Shown here: one piece after another, positions 32,834 through 47,654 of the stretch
How the letters are laid out: each line of letters opens with the position of its first letter
Position numbering within the stretch: position 1 is the first letter of the stretch
NCBI GenBank assembly: GCA_021399435.1
Contig: JAJTUP010000092.1
Location: 124,001-188,000, forward strand
DNA length: 64,000 bases
Direction: 5' to 3'
Origin: Diaporthe sp. PMI_573
Lineage: Eukaryota > Ascomycota > Sordariomycetes > Diaporthales > Diaporthaceae
The notes under the pieces: model-generated
What the model was told of the DNA's origin: nothing
What the model saw: only the letters and a program-made list of their open reading frames with translations
Database searches by the model: none
Position numbers and translations under genes: made by a program

Positions 32834-35800
32834 CTTAGTATTAGGGTTCTACTAGATAATAATAAATAAGGTTTATTCTCTAGTATAGTAATTAATAACT
32901 AATACTTAACCTTAGCACTTGTTATTAAATTATAGCATAAAGTTTAAGTCTAGCATTATAGCGTATAGGTGCTCCTTATAGCAGTTGTTAGTGGGATTAA
33001 ATATAATAAATCTTAGCTAGGTATTTTTTATAGGTGGTTATTATTACTAAATGTTTTATAAGGTTGATAAGGAATGAAAGATTTTATACCTTTTCCTTAA
33101 TATAACTTAAAAGAGTGAAAAGTTTCCTAGTAAGCTAGTAAAGTAACGCTATAACATCTTAAGCCTTATTACACAATTATATTACAAAGATAGTTATAAA
33201 TTTAAGATACTAGGAAAGTAATCTTCTATTATTTTTACTGCTTTTTATTTATCTAAATTGTTAGTTTACTATTAGTATATTCCACATAATGGCTTTTAAG
33301 CTACCACCTACTTTATAAGCTTAGCCATTTATGCTTAGCCTAAGATTAGTAGAATTACTACTAGCATAATCCACTAGATCTTAACTATAATTTATTATCT
33401 TATTTAACACCTTTAGGTAGTCCTTTAGTCCTAGTAATATGCGCATTATAAAATAGTATAAACTAAGTAGCTAAGGCCTAGATAAGACTTATATTTAATA
33501 TACTCCTAATGTTTTTACATGAGGAGACTACTTAATATATTAGTAACCTTTAGCTAAGCTCTTACATTACTATAACTATAGGAAATAATATTAAAAGAAG
33601 GAGTGGTACTAACGTTATACTACCCTAGCAGAACTCTAATTTAGTGTATAGGTTGCACTTATAGTTATTAGGGTAATTAAGGTATAGAATTTGCTATTCT
33701 ATAAGCCATGCTACCTTAAGTTAAATGCTAGTGTTAACTAGGTTGTAGAAATAGCTGCTAGTATATTTAAAAGAGTGTGTATTAAGGTATATAAGTTCCT
33801 TACTAATAAGAAGATAGAGTTTTATAGGTAATTGCATAAAATTGGCCTATAATTCTAAGGTAATTATTACTTAATGTGCTCTTACAGACACATACTATAA
33901 GCTAGGTCACCTCTACAGCAGAGATCCCCAAAACTCCTACCTGTTGCAGGCTAAGTTTATGCTTAAGCTTGCCGTTAAGTCTATTAGGGAAACGAACTCT
34001 AAGAGCCGCCGGCGCCTTCTCCTATCTTTGTCTAAGGTATATATCAGATAATCCCAGGTACACAAGGCGACAGCCATCCTGAAAAAACTCTTAACCCTCT
34101 TCAACAGATTGAAATGTCTTAACATTATTAATCGACTCAAACATATGCAATTATATATAGCACTAGCTCGCTCATACCCCTCCAGACAATTAATATCATA
34201 TTGAAAGGAAGCCCTACGCCTAAATAAGGCCTATAACCCATTTAAGGAGGAAGTCTTTACCTGTACTGTAATTTATTTAAATTTAAGCTAGCTGAGCTAC
34301 TATAAAAGGCAATCGGATATAGGATAGAAGATATACGTGTAGGTAAGCAAGGTTCTCTAGAGGAAAAGGCTAGAGTACCTGCTTCCTGGAATTAGCATAT
34401 ATATATATAATAAGGTTTTCTAAAAATTAGGGGCTAAGATTCTAGAAGAGGGTCATGCTCTGCAAAGCTTTAGGTAGATCTCTATAATAGTAGGACTACT
34501 CCGGGTCCTAAGTGTGCCCCATTCTACTTTGCTGGGACAAAGCAGATCTTAAACGTCTTTGCCGCAACTTATCGAGTAAGAACAGAAACTTACACCTATT
34601 GCATAAGTCTCCAAGAGGCCAGCTGCCATCTTCCTAAAACCATACAAGTACCTTGAGAGGTTCATTGTGATTAACAAAAAAGTGAGAATCCACTCTAAAC
34701 ACTATTCTACTAGCATCACTAGGATTAAATAGACTCCCACATAACGTTGCATCCTTGACATAGTTAACAGGAAAGGCTGCCTTTAAACCAAAGGCATAGT
34801 CTCGTGCAAAGTCTAAAGACGTCTCAGCAAAGCAAATATCTACGCAAAATAAGTACTACCGCAGATAGGCCCTTTAAGGAATTGCTATTAGCATCACATA
34901 TCTCTAACAGCCTTTGCAAAGGCTTTACATATAGCTAAATAGAAGCTCATTATGCTAAATATATCGTTATTACTATTAATGAGGTTTAATAAAAGTATTA
35001 TTGTAAGCCGGCGCTCGTAATATTTACTATATACTACTAATTGGGTGATCTAGCAGATCTATTGGCCTACATAGTCTTAGCGGCAGACAAAGGCATTTCC
35101 TGCAAGAATGCCGTCAATAGTTACCATAACGTATATACTTCTTGCCCCCTCAGGAAGACATTATGCCTGCAGGCAAGCGGCGTTCATCCTAACGCGGGTC
35201 CCTATAATCAAACCCCATGTAAGTTACGCACTAACAAAATGCAAGAAGCTATATACAAACCTAGCTTTCCAACACCACAAATGCCCCATATGCCGTAATT
35301 CTTACTAAAAAGCCTCGCTATATTCTTCAGCATGGCTTTAGTAACTTGTTCACCCTTAAAGTCGGTAACTATCTTTGCCATTGTCTCTGTAACTACTTGT
35401 TGTCGTCTTTACCGAGGACTATCCACTTTAAGAGTATAAACGTCGACTTGGTCGGAAAATCAGAGAATAGGCGGCCCAGATAATGCCATAACTAATGCAG
35501 AGAGTATTGATTTGTTTTTTAACCTCAATTAGAAAGGTGGGTTATTAGTAGTCTTCTTAATAGAGGTAGCACTTGAAAATAGATAGCCCTATTAGTAACA
35601 AGATAGGTATTGGTCCGTTTCCTAAGTGTGGGGTATGTACTATAATCAACGCTACTAGTAGCAGAAATGCTTAATTTAATTGGCCCTAGTCAAAGTAGGA
35701 ACGGTGTGCGGCGCATCACCCGGCCCGCCTACACTATCTATACTTGGCAAAAGTAATCACAGGAGGGAATCACGTGTAATACATTAGACACTTATCCAGG

Positions 35801-38800
35801 CGCCATAGCAAGATCAAACAATCAAACACATTTATTAACAGACAAGTCAGCCACCACCAATATTCAAATAGAGACCAATCCAGTTACCTTGTCTTACCCC
35901 ATCTAGACGCACAGTCCTTAAAATAATAGTTACCTTACGCCTCTTAGTACTAGAAGCTATACAAGCAAGATAATTTAATCTACAGCGCTTTTTAAAAGTA
36001 AAATAACCATATAATTTAATTTATATATTTCCAGAAATAAACTAAGACTATTCTTATCTCCCTAGTTATACATCTTATATACATTACCTTATAATACAAT
36101 AATCCTCATCCTTCCGTTTCCCTCTGGCATTATATTGGATACCATATATAAAATATTCCTTATCCCAAGCCTCTAGTTCTTCCTTACTTAGCTGCTTATA
36201 CTATACTACACTCTGTCCGCCTTCTAAAATTTGGGTTATTAAAAGATAAATCCCAATCCTATTTTATAAACTAACCTTTAACTCCTTTGCTTCTCCATCT
36301 TTACTATCCTCACAAAGCCAATCTACAAATTTCTATCTCTCTTCGCTTATAGTTGGTATAATTTAATACCCCAACTTCTAAGCAATTTTATTACAAATTT
36401 TGCTCTTCTTACTCATCTTGCTCTTCTTACTCTTCTTTCTCGTCTTGCCCATATTGTTATAGATTTTAGTATAAGATTGAAAGGAATTAATTATAAATAC
36501 AGAAGGCCGTGGCTTTAAGGCCGAGCGAGGCTTGGGGCCCCGGCCTTTAAATAGGAAAGATGCCGGCGGCGAGCCTTACAACAATAAAACTTTAAGCTAT
36601 AGGATCAACATTTATTAGTTGTATAGCCAGCATACATTACGGGCACACATAGGCTTACAACCTCTAGGGCTATTACTCATAAATATCTCACATAAAGGCT
36701 ACCAATCTAGACTATTATAGCTAGCACAGCATTACTCGCACAACACCAAACCCAGCGTAGCGCTTATCTCCTAAGTACACATATTTCCTTACACCTAAAA
36801 TTCCTTCAATAAACACACGCCTCCTGCTAGGGTAGTATCTATTAAATCAAAATAGACATACTTCTAGTCAAGTCCAGAACTACTCAATCTACAAATATTT
36901 ACAAGCACATACATTATTGCTTAAATAGTAACAGCAATAATTAACATAAGCCTAATAATGAATTATCAATTCAGCAGAAGGACGGTATCAACGTAAACAT
37001 TAGATCAGACCACATCATCTTTACAACTCTATATACTGCCATACCTCTCCAAACCCCTTCCAATCCTAGGAAAAGCACGTCCAGGCCTGATTTCCTCAAG
37101 GCACTACAACAGACCCCGGTCTATTACCCTTAGCCAGACTCACCCGAAATCATCTTAGATTCAAATCCCGATTCGTCTCTTTTCCCAAGCTACTACCTGA
37201 CGCGATACAAACTCTATTCTCGGCTGCGTGCATTTTAACCCCGGTTTGTCCACATCTGCAGGTACCTAGAGCTGCCGTAAAGACTAAAACCCATCATGCA
37301 AATTATCCAAGCTACTATACCATGCTTATCTCAGCAATATCACCTGGCTAAGGCGAATTCAAAAAGGATAGTACATCTATGGCCGAGACGTGATGGTCCG
37401 GGGCAAGATCCGCCAGCCTTACATCTCAAGCAAAAATGCATTTTCGGCTCTGTTGGCGCCTCATAAAGAACATGATGCCTATGACCTCATCGTGGGCTAT
37501 ATCGGGAAACCCAGCTGCGACAGCGATTATAGAACAGCAGGCTTGTAAAATAGAATAAAAAACAAAGAAAAAAGGAAAAGAAAAAGAACACAAAGCTCTA
37601 TCCCTCGTTTTCCTGTCCTTCATTTAATCTCTTTCGCTTCTCCTTTGCCCTAGTGTATCTCCTGTGCCGCGCCGCGCGCGCTTCTGAACGTCACGTCTGG
37701 CATGGTCCGGGTCTCCGTTCTGAGGGCATTTTGGTGCATCTAAGTTGGTGTTATTTGAGGGTTTGCCGATACTACTTTGCGCAGCGGTGGTCCCGTCGAC
37801 CCTGACCAAGTCAAGCGCTATTAGTGTCTTGTACTAAGTGCCGAGGGCTTGTTTCAGCTTGTCTTGTGGTAAATCCTGGAGATTCTATTATATGCTCTCA
37901 ACCTCCTGCTCCTAAATACTATGCTGCTTGACCTAATGTTTTAGGGTTTTTGTGAAATAGATCTTGCTAGCTCTAAGATAATTAACTTTAACAAATTCCT
38001 AAAACTAAGCTAGTATGTAGTTAGAATCTGGGCTTAAGTTAATTGTTTATTCCTTGGCGTTAGGGTCCTCTAAAAAGACGTTTATCTATAAATATGTATA
38101 ACTTTTCTGTAAGTACTTGTATATCTTCCCTCGGCGAGCCTAATTTTCTGGCTTTAATGGCTTCTTGTTTATACTCTGTGTAATGTAGGCCTTTATAAAC
38201 AACTATAACTAATACTAAACTTCTAGAGAGCGTGTGTCTGCTAAAGGAAGGAGTGCCTTAATTAGTAGTAATAGAATGCTAGAAACTGTATCTATTATAA
38301 TTTTGGAAGCCTGTATTAAAATCTTCTATAATATATGAGAGGCTGTGTCTTTACTATATATGGCTGCTAAGTTAAATAAAAGCTTGTATAAGTTTACTAT
38401 TATTTGTTTAGGGACTCTTTTTATTCTAGAGAGTAGTATTATTCCTCTGGTGTATACTCTTTAGGTATTTATACTAGAGCTTAAGATTGAAGGTTAATAT
38501 TACTATTTCTAGAACGAGGTAAAAGAGATGATAAAGGAATATAGACTATATATCTTTTAGATGTAATAGTTTGAGGAGGATCTCTATAGCTAGTGTATTT
38601 ATAAAACTTTTGACTCCTTGGAATTTCTGAACGAAGCCCTTAACTGTTTGGTTAATCTTATCTCTGTTTGGAGTTAGCTATAGAGGATAAGTCTATCGGT
38701 GCCTAGGGATTAAATAACTTAATTTCTAAAGAGTTATAACCTTAAAAGAATAATATACTTGCTCTTCTTACTATTGTTCTGGCGTCTGTAGCTAAAACTT

Positions 38801-40160
38801 TGGCCTGTGTATTGTATTGTTAAAATATTCTAAATTATATGGCTTAAATAATATTTATGATAGTGCTAGTATCGTTTTCTTTTACACGACTATTATAGTG
38901 ATTAAGTAGGCTGATTAGTCTGTTGCTATACCACTACTTTGTATACTTAAACTTAATATACTCTTTTATAGTGGGATTGTAGATATGGAACCTGTAGAAG
39001 AAATGGGTTAGAGCTAGGTAGATACTAGGAAAGAATTTATATTTATATATAGTCTCGATAATACTAAAGTAAATGAGTATATTAGTAGTATAGGTAAACA
39101 GTATGGTGGAATTAGGGGTAGAGATTACTCTTTTAAGTCTACTAACGGAGCTTTGATATTAATAAGTCCGCCTAATTTAGACTATTAGCTATCTCTCTAG
39201 GATACAAGGGTGTGCTTATGTACTTCTCTGAAGAAAGACTGGTCTCCGAGACATATAGCGATAACTATAACATAGTCTATACAATTATTGTTTTTCTCTT
39301 TAGTGGCGAACCCTTTCTCTAAGACTATGCGGCAAATGTAATTAAAAATCTTGTGTGGTAACGGGTTGGTCTTTTCGCCGACATTAGTATACAAATACTT
39401 TAACACAGCTCTTATAGCGTTGTAACTAGCTTCTGTGTTAGAGGGGCACATATAGTAAGTTTTCTAAGATAATTAGAATGACCTGTTGGTGAGATTGTCT
39501 TTTAGTAATGGTAGACTTATTATTATTATCTAATTCTAGGAAAGCTTATTATATTTTAGTAAATTTCTATAAAATCCTCGTATCTACCTTTATTATACTC
39601 TCTACCCTTTTAAATATTAGGCTTTCTATAGATTGGGTGGTCTAACTAATGAGACTCTAGTATGTTGACTCTTACTAGAGATAGTCTAAATCCCTCGAAA
39701 TTATAGATCTAGTAAAGATAGCTGATATGAGTTTGCTAGGACCTGTCTTTAAAGTCCTTATTGTTTAGCTAACTCTTATATAACTTAAATTAACTAAGGA
39801 AAATATAGAATTTGTCACTCTTAGTATAGCTATTAGCAAGACAGCAAGCAAGCTAGTAATTAGGGTTTATTAGATAAGATAGAGTCAAGTTTTTCATAGT
39901 ATATGAAAGACTTAAAGGATAAGTAAGAAAACTTAATAAATACTTTAGGCTTTCCCATTTAGAGAGGACTTATACTATACTTTTAGTCTAAGATTCTAGC
40001 CTTAATGCTAATAAGTAAGAGGTCTTAGGATAAAAGATAAGGTTATAAGTTAGAACCTATTAGTATTCTTTTTAAACCAGCTTAATCTTTATATTTATTA
40101 GTATATAGATTGCTGTATTTAGAATAGAGGTAGATAAAGTATAATATATTTACTTTATAA
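32834..40160. other. RIP-eroded AT-rich block with unidentified repeat remains
   Basis: TA-rich sequence with stops in every frame. A few less-eroded patches stand out: 33,890-35,300 (listed separately); a GC-rich piece at about 36,500-36,580 (GGCTTTAAGGCCGAGCGAGG); 37,290-37,820 with balanced composition and a minus-strand 61-codon frame rich in Arg and Asp (37,809-37,624); and 39,451-39,197, a minus-strand 84-codon frame containing IRAVLKYLYTNVGEKTN. The patches are probably pieces of different dead elements. I found no paired terminal repeats. Confidence 0.45.
33887..35308 (+). pseudogene. RIP-eroded coding relic, helical repeat-like start
   Basis: One frame reads as protein through several TAG/TAA codons. 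It starts with helical, TPR-like sequence (YYKLGHLYSRDPQNSYLLQ, then ATAILKKLLTLFNRLK) and ends near a CPIC-type cysteine pair at about 35,280. The basic segment SKSRRRLLLSLSKV lies at about 34,000. It may be an old gene copy rather than a transposon. The family is not recognised. Confidence 0.3.
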
Positions 40161-40165
40161 GTAAC

Positions 40166-40373
40166 TGTTGGAATAGTACTAAGGCTGATCATACAGAGCC
40201 ATCTTGGCTAGGGAGGATGACTAATCAGGCAAGGGAGTGCATACAAACCTCTTAGGTCTACATATGAACTTCCCTGTTTGTTTCATAGTTTAGAAAGACA
40301 TTAATGAATTCAGAACTAATTATACAGATATGTACGTATGTACATTACACCATATGGCAAAGGCCATTTAACA
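40166..40373 (+). repeat. 5' LTR of Copia element
   Basis: 208 bp. It differs from the 3' LTR at about 23 sites, all transitions; at roughly 20 of them this copy has the A/T form. Confidence 0.92.
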
Positions 40374-41399
40374 CTGATCAGTAATTACTTAGTACGATCA
40401 TAGATTAGCAAGAGTAAAGAGACGAGTACCAGTATGACTCTATGGTTATAGCTACAGAACGCTAGACGGGACGTAGAGGCAACTAGAATCATATACTCGT
40501 ACTAAGAGCCCAGAGGCTATCTTGACCTCCCCACTAGTCAGGAAGAGAGAGAATACCCCTGGAAGACGAAATCTTCTCAAAATTATATAAATCAAGACTG
40601 CTATACTAAACGCTAGATGGAACGTATCTGTAGCCAAGACCTTGTATGACTAGGAAGAAGTAGTGTGTGTTAATGTATGATAAAGAGGACACCTTGTAGA
40701 TAACCCGAAAAACACTATACAAGATGTCATCCTCTAATATACTAGAACCATTAGCTTTAGCTATAGTAGTAGGCTTAAGTAGCTAGAACCAAGCAACGTA
40801 TGAAGAGATGAGTAAAGGAAGTATAATACTACTGAAAGTATAGTAAAGTATGACAAACCTAAGGTACTAGGACCTAGATATTAACCTAGATACCTTACTA
40901 AACGATACCTAGCTTATTATATATTTTATATAAGTTATGATAGATATTATTCATCTAGACCTAAGTAAAGCTAATATACTAGGGTCTCTAATTAACGACT
41001 TTAAAGGGTAGACTTCTTATTAATTTAATAAAGTAGACTGTATATTTAAGAAAGTACTCCTAAATCTCCTCAAGGTAAGAGGAATCCTAATATTAAAGGG
41101 TCCCTATACTAGTTAGATTCTACGACTTATTAAAGCTAAGAAGGTAGTAGAAAACTACCTACTACAAGTGCTAGAACTAGCCTATATATAATAGATAATC
41201 AAACTACTACCCCTAAGAGTTTAATTACACAAGATAACAAGAAACTAACGAGTACCTATAGTCAAGATACAACCTATATAACAAGTACCTCTAGGTACTA
41301 GATATATGTAAGAGGTAGGTAACTTTTCATAACAGCATAGTATGGCACTCATAGCACATTCAGTCTATATAGATAATATACCATATAACCTACCTCTAA

Positions 41400-44300
41400 C
41401 TCAAATTGTCCACAACGGGCTAATAGACCCTTAACAAGTATCTACCTTCTAGAAGGGGTGGAAAAAAGACAGGAACTATACTAGCAAGCCTTATAACCTA
41501 CTATACGACAAGGTATAGATCTTTATTAGTTATTATAGACGACTGTAAATCACTGAAGATTAATACTATATAGTTTTTCCAGACATCTTCTCTAGTTATA
41601 TAGAAGACTTCTATATATACTATATTAGGCTAGACAAGAGGTAGGACAAAGTATATAACCTTATGGATATATACTTTAATATAATAATAAACCATAGCTA
41701 GTACTAGGTAGACTAGACAACCTTGTTATTTGTGTGAGTAAAGAATGAAAACCTAGACAAGACCTTACTAGAGGTCTTGGAAATCCTCTTAGACAAGCTA
41801 TAGCTTGTATAAAGAGCCCTAGGAGAGGGATATTAGGGCAAGATAGTACTCTATACGATAGTGGTTAGAGTATGCCGCGCGGTACTAGAGTTGGAACTAG
41901 CTATGATGAACTAGAAGCCTATGTGCGAGGCTTTATTTGTAGACCTTCATGTAGCTCTGCAAGTAGCTATGGAAAGAAACTTTGTTTAATAATTTATGTT
42001 GTATGAAGAGGCTAGAATTAATTTTGTAGATAGACGATATAGCTTGAACTTCAAGGATTGCTAGAGGACTTTGTATAACCATTAATCTGTACTATAAACT
42101 TCTTTTCAGCTAAATAACTACTAATCCTTAATATAAATCCCTTTTAGGCCAAGACTAACCTAAAGTTAATCTATATAATAACCCTCTAGACTATATTATA
42201 TAATAGCTAAGGTAATGAAATGCTTTATATGTAAGAAGGAGGGGTGCTGGTTTATAAACTATATAGATAAGGAAAGGATAGATGTATGAAGATAATACCT
42301 CTAGGTGTGTGAAGACTTTAAGTAAGAACCTATTTTAGAAGAGGAGAAGTTTGCTACCTACTTACTTGAGTATGAAGGGGAGGATCTACTATATGAAGTA
42401 GAAGACTTATTATTTAATCCGTAGGATATAGATGATGAGGCTATCTTTTAATAGAATCTAGTGGATTTTATATTTAACTACTATATGACTGGGGAGGATA
42501 TCTATATAGCCCTAAAAGTGATTGAAGCAAGTTATTTTGTATTATATAACCTATATAGTATAAAGTATTAGGGAGAGCTTTAGGATATAGGAGCTGCTAA
42601 GTTTTTTATAGTAGGGATGCTATAAGTATTAGCTTATGTATAAGAAAATCTAGGTATGAAGATTAAATAAGGTGTAGATATAGCTAAAGTTAAATTTGGT
42701 AATAGTAATGCTATCTTAGTAGTTAGTATAATTAAGGTTGTAAACTAACTAGGAAGTGTTATATACTATATTTTAGATATATTAACCTCTTTTTTATTCT
42801 CTCTATATAATATAGATAGGCTGAAAGCCTACTTTAATAACCTATTAGACGTTATTATATAAGGGGATATAATAATTCTGGTAGTTAGGAAATGGGGATA
42901 TATATTCTTTAATATAAGCTATATGGAGGCTGGAGTATTCCTTATAGAGCTATAGCTTAGGAGACTTTATAGATGATTTGGGCACCCTTGTATGGATAGA
43001 CTATACAAGTTATTGAGGAATATAGGGTATGATGATGTTGAAGAGGTAATTCTAGAGAAGATTTAGAAGTTCTACTACTTCTACTAACTGTATGATTTAT
43101 TACTAAGGAGATTTAAGTTTTTAATTAAAGATGAAAGCTACTTTAACTACGAAGTAGTTATTAACGTTATATACCTAGGTAAAAGGAATGTATTTTATAT
43201 AATTAACTTAGATACAAGCTTCTAAGTAGCTATATTTCTTAGCTTTTTTTCTATATAAGATATTTAGAATATACTCTGTAAGTGCTGGATCTATATATAT
43301 ATTAGTCTACTAGACTATATTATATATAATTTAGGAACTAACTTTACTTTAGAGGAATTCTAGAATAATGTAAAGATTATGGGAATTATGTATAAAGAAA
43401 TGCTTGTAGAAGTATACTAGGCTTTAAGTAAGGTTGAATATTTGTATGGCCCCCTGAGAAGAGCTTTTAAGATTCTAAAGGCTGAGATTAGCTATTATAT
43501 AGATAATGAAACACTTTTATAGATAGCCGTAAAGGTACTGAATGATACTGTGGGACTAAATAGTATTATACTAATACTTCTAGTTTTTAGAGTATATTTA
43601 TAGATATTATAGGATTTGCCATCTTTACTAGATATTATATGATAAGTACTAGTAGTTTAGAAAGTAATAAAGATACTATGTATAATTTGAGCTAAGGTGG
43701 AAGTTAACTATGTAATTAATACTAGAAATGGCCTGGACCTCTAATCTACCCTATCTCTATTAATTTAGAGTAATGTCTTGATCTAGAGAGAAAATAAGGG
43801 GTGGAAAGGACTATATAAAGTTAATAGTATTGAGGGATATATAATTATAGTGGGTATGATAAATGGACTAATTTAAATATAGGTAATATATGTTAAGCTA
43901 TATTACTATATGGTAGGAGCTATACCTTAAGATAAATTAGATACCCCTTAGCCTATTGTATGAGAATAACCTTAACTAAGGAAAAGGGGATGACTAAGGA
44001 AGGCTACTATATAAGCTATTTAACTAAGGAGAAGAGGATGCCCCTATAAGGCTGCTGTATAACTAATATTTATTATGTATATGTAGTGGTTGCTGAGTAT
44101 TTTCCTTACTTAGAAGGAGAAAGACTTGTATGATTTGGTAGTTAAACTATATTAAGATAATATTATTACTACTTTTGGAAGGCTATTTGAGGAGTTAGAT
44201 GTATTAGAAATAGATACTCTAGCTAGTAAAGATGTCTTTTAATTCATTTAGTACAATATAAACTAATATAATAAACTTTAGATTTTTAAGATAAGGATGG

Positions 44301-45720
44301 TATAAGAGGTAAAGAACAGGTTAACAAAGCCTATAGAGAAATCTAGGCTTGTTGTATAAGGGTATAGAGACTTAGAGAAGGAGGTAATCCTAACCCAAGC
44401 TCCTATTATCTAAAGGATAAGCTAGAGACTTATCCTTATACTAGGACTAACTCTTATACTATACTTTTACTACTAAGGAGAATTAAGGGACATTATATAG
44501 GCCTATACCTAATTACACAACTCCCTTACTTGTACTATTCTAGTAGAGCTACTAGTAAAGCTGTATAATTAATATCTACTAGGAACCATACTTCTGATTT
44601 AGAAGCTATTATATAGACTAGTAGAGTTAGGTCTATACTAGTATAAGATATATTATTTATACTATACTAAAGTTTTAGGGATAAAGGTTTCTATATATGA
44701 TTTATACTTGTTATTTACTATAAATAGACTATACGACTTTAGAATTACTAGGATGTAGATAGATGATATCTTTAGCTTTATAACTACCTAATTTTCTAGA
44801 AAAGAAGAAAAGAAACTATATAATAAAAAGTTCTATATAAAGGATAAGTAAATCCTAGGACTAAAATAGCTAATTAAGTTTAATAGAGGGAAGATTAAAT
44901 TTAATAAAGACAACATTACCTTTATATAAAAAAGCTAAGTAGTAAACCTAGTACTAATTAACCTAGAGGCTAAAGATATATCTTAATAGTATGTTGCCTA
45001 GCGTGTAAGGGGTACTTATATTACATTAATCTACTAACTAGAAGCTATGTATAACTTATTATTAGTAGCTTAGATTAAAGACCTAGAGAAGAAAGACATA
45101 AATATACTTAATATATAAATTAAATAATAGATAGAAAACCCTAAAAGAGGGATTATATTTATTCTACTTGATCTAGAGTATACAAAGCTCTATATTTTTA
45201 CAGATAGATTTTTTACTAATAATATAGACCTTAGTTTATAACTAGGCTTTATTATTATACTAGTAGTAGAAACTAACTATATAAGGGAGGATTTTGAAAT
45301 CTATAGGAATATTATATATTAGAGTTTAACAAAGTATAAAAGAGTAACTCGGAGTATACTAGTAAGTAAGCTATATGAAATGATAACTAGGTTTAATAGT
45401 AGTATAGTACTTAGTACGATACTAAACTAGGTAATAAACTATCTAGAAATACTAAGAATTCTAGTTATTATCTATATAGATTTAAGATTATTATATAACT
45501 ATCTAGTTAGGCTAGGTATAATAGATAAAAGAGACTGATAATTAATATTATGTTACTAAGGGAAGTATATGAAAAGAAAGAAATTTCTAAAGTATAGTGG
45601 ATTGATGGGAAGGATAACCTAGCTAATACTTATATGAAGAAGGCACTAAATAGAGTATTAGAAAAGCTGATCTTAATAAATACGTTAAAGATTAGGGTAG
45701 AGGTATACGTGGAATGCCTT
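41400..45720 (+). pseudogene. Copia gag-pol remnant
   Basis: Reading through stops, recognisable fragments occur in Copia order. These are a gag CCHC-like knuckle at about 42,218-42,252 (KCFICKKEGCW); an integrase zinc-binding region at about 42,970-43,090 (HPCMDRLYKLL with later C/Y positions); an integrase core with YLGKRNVFYIINLDTSF near 43,170-43,220; and reverse transcriptase with KSRLVVQGYRDLEKE-like sequence at about 44,340-44,390, followed by RNase H-like sequence to about 45,700. Many Trp, Gln and Arg codons are now stops, and several cysteines are tyrosines, both expected from C:G to T:A change. It encodes nothing functional now. Confidence 0.8.
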
Positions 45721-45746
45721 AGCTAGAAGGAATAAGGGAAGAGGTG

Positions 45747-45866
45747 CTTGACTGGAGGGTATGAGGATAAGAAGAACTTGACTGGAGGGTACGAGGACAA
45801 GAAGAAATTAACTGGAGGGTATGAGGATAAGAAGAAATTGACTAGAGGGTATGAGGATAAGAAGAA
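45747..45866 (+). repeat. 30-bp tandem repeat, four units, 3' of Copia pol
   Basis: Four copies of a 30-bp unit beginning CTTGACTGGAGGGTATGAGG start at 45747, 45777, 45807 and 45837. They differ mainly by transitions. A second looser repeat based on GGATA-CTAGGATA follows at about 45,950-46,130. Confidence 0.85.
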
Positions 45867-47167
45867 AAAGCTGTAGAATAGCTATATAAAAATTTAAGGA
45901 CTGAAGGGAGACAAGCCTAGAATGTATAATAGATAGGCCTAGGATAGCTACAGGATAGTATAAGGATATATAAAGGATATAGCTAGGATAGGCTTAGGAT
46001 AGACCTAGGATGTATAAAGGATATAGCTAGGATACTTTAGGATATACGAGGATATAACTAGGATACCTTAGGATATAGTTAGGACCCCTTAGGATAGAAC
46101 TAGGATACCTTAAGCTATATGATAAACCTTAAAGACTATATTTAGGACCTAAGAGGATTATATAAGGCTAGCTATAAGATTTAGTAACTATATGATAGGA
46201 AACCTTTTATAATTACTAGGGAGTATTTATATAAAGAAAAAGTAGTAAGAGGAGAATTAAATTTTAGTTATAGTATATAGGAAAATTATTATATAAACCT
46301 AAGACCTAGGATATATCTACTTAACTATGTATCTAAAGGTATATAGATTAATTAGGAAACCCTTATTTTCCTACTTAATCTCCTACTTAATACCCTCTAA
46401 GGTTACTAGGCTATAAGAGAGTCCTAGGCTACTATTATCTAGATTGTTTTTACTATTATAACTACTATAACCTCTATAACCTTCTCTATAAGCACGGGCT
46501 CTGTATAGCTAGTAGTTCTTATAATAAGGGTACTAGCGACCCTGTAACTACTAGATATAACCTGTATAAGTACCCTCTTGAAATCTAGGTAGCTGAAAAT
46601 ACCCTTTAAACTAGTGTATATTAGGTAAACTGTGTAAGCATTTGGTGTATTAATTACTATCCTGACCGTGTAACTAAATTAGGATTGCGTAGTAGTAGCT
46701 TAGATAATAAATAATATAGGTAATAATATTAACTAGCTATATATTAATATTATATAGTATTTAAATATTATGTAAGGAGAGTGTGGTAATTATATACTTA
46801 GCGTCCTTTAAAAATGTTAGAGTAGGAATAATAGTGGGAAAAGGGTTATATGGATATTAATGATAAGGGAGGCCAAGAAAGTATGATTTAGAAAGTAACT
46901 GGTTAGGAGGGTTATAATCTAACAGCTTGTAGTTAGACTAGGAATGTATGTTAAAGTACTAAAGAGAGGTGCGAGAGGAGACTGGGTAGGGCCTGCTTGT
47001 AGAGTAGGGATAGGTACCATAATGGTAGACGTAGGCATAGGTAAAGCATATAGAGAGAGAGGCAACCCGCGAGGGCCGCGCAAAGAACCACGATTAGATA
47101 TTGTGCAAAAGGTTTGGTAATAATAGGGGGGTAAGTTTTAAAGATGTTTTTAATCGCACGACACACA

Positions 47168-47206
47168 AGGTATGTGTGTATGTGTATGTATGTGTGTATA
47201 TGTGTA
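47168..47206 (+). repeat. TG/TATG microsatellite
   Basis: A short run of TGTGTATG-type repeats inside the 3' non-coding part of the Copia element. Confidence 0.7.
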
Positions 47207-47654
47207 AGAGAAAGAGTGTTGTGCGATAGAGAAGAGAAGAAGGGAAGGTTAAAGTAAAAGGCAAAAGGCGTAAGGTTTTTATGCTGGCACTAGAAGGGCG
47301 CTGTGTATAGACTACCTCAACTAACTGGGAAAAAGGGTTACTCGTACAAGTGAGTCACAGGCAATAGTCCCTTCTAGCACCTTCTAGCTAGTACGATAAA
47401 AAGTCGTAAGAAAAGGTGGTTGGAAAGCAGGTTAGAAAGGGTGCTAAGAAGAAGGCTGAGAAAGTTGGTGCGATAAGTACCTGATGTAGACCATCAGGTA
47501 AAGATTTGCTTACACCGCACAATTACAAAGCTAGGGTAGCACAACCTACCTGGCCAGGGTAAATTTCTTTTGTATAGGAAAGGGTGTACGAGTAATTTAA
47601 CTTGCTCGACCGGTCTAAAAGGGAGTGTGTGATCAGAAAACAAAAGACCCCTAG

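Noticed and set aside
45740..46130. Possible CRISPR-like array
   Set aside because: Units are contiguous with no unique spacers and the genome is fungal; it is a tandem repeat in a retrotransposon.
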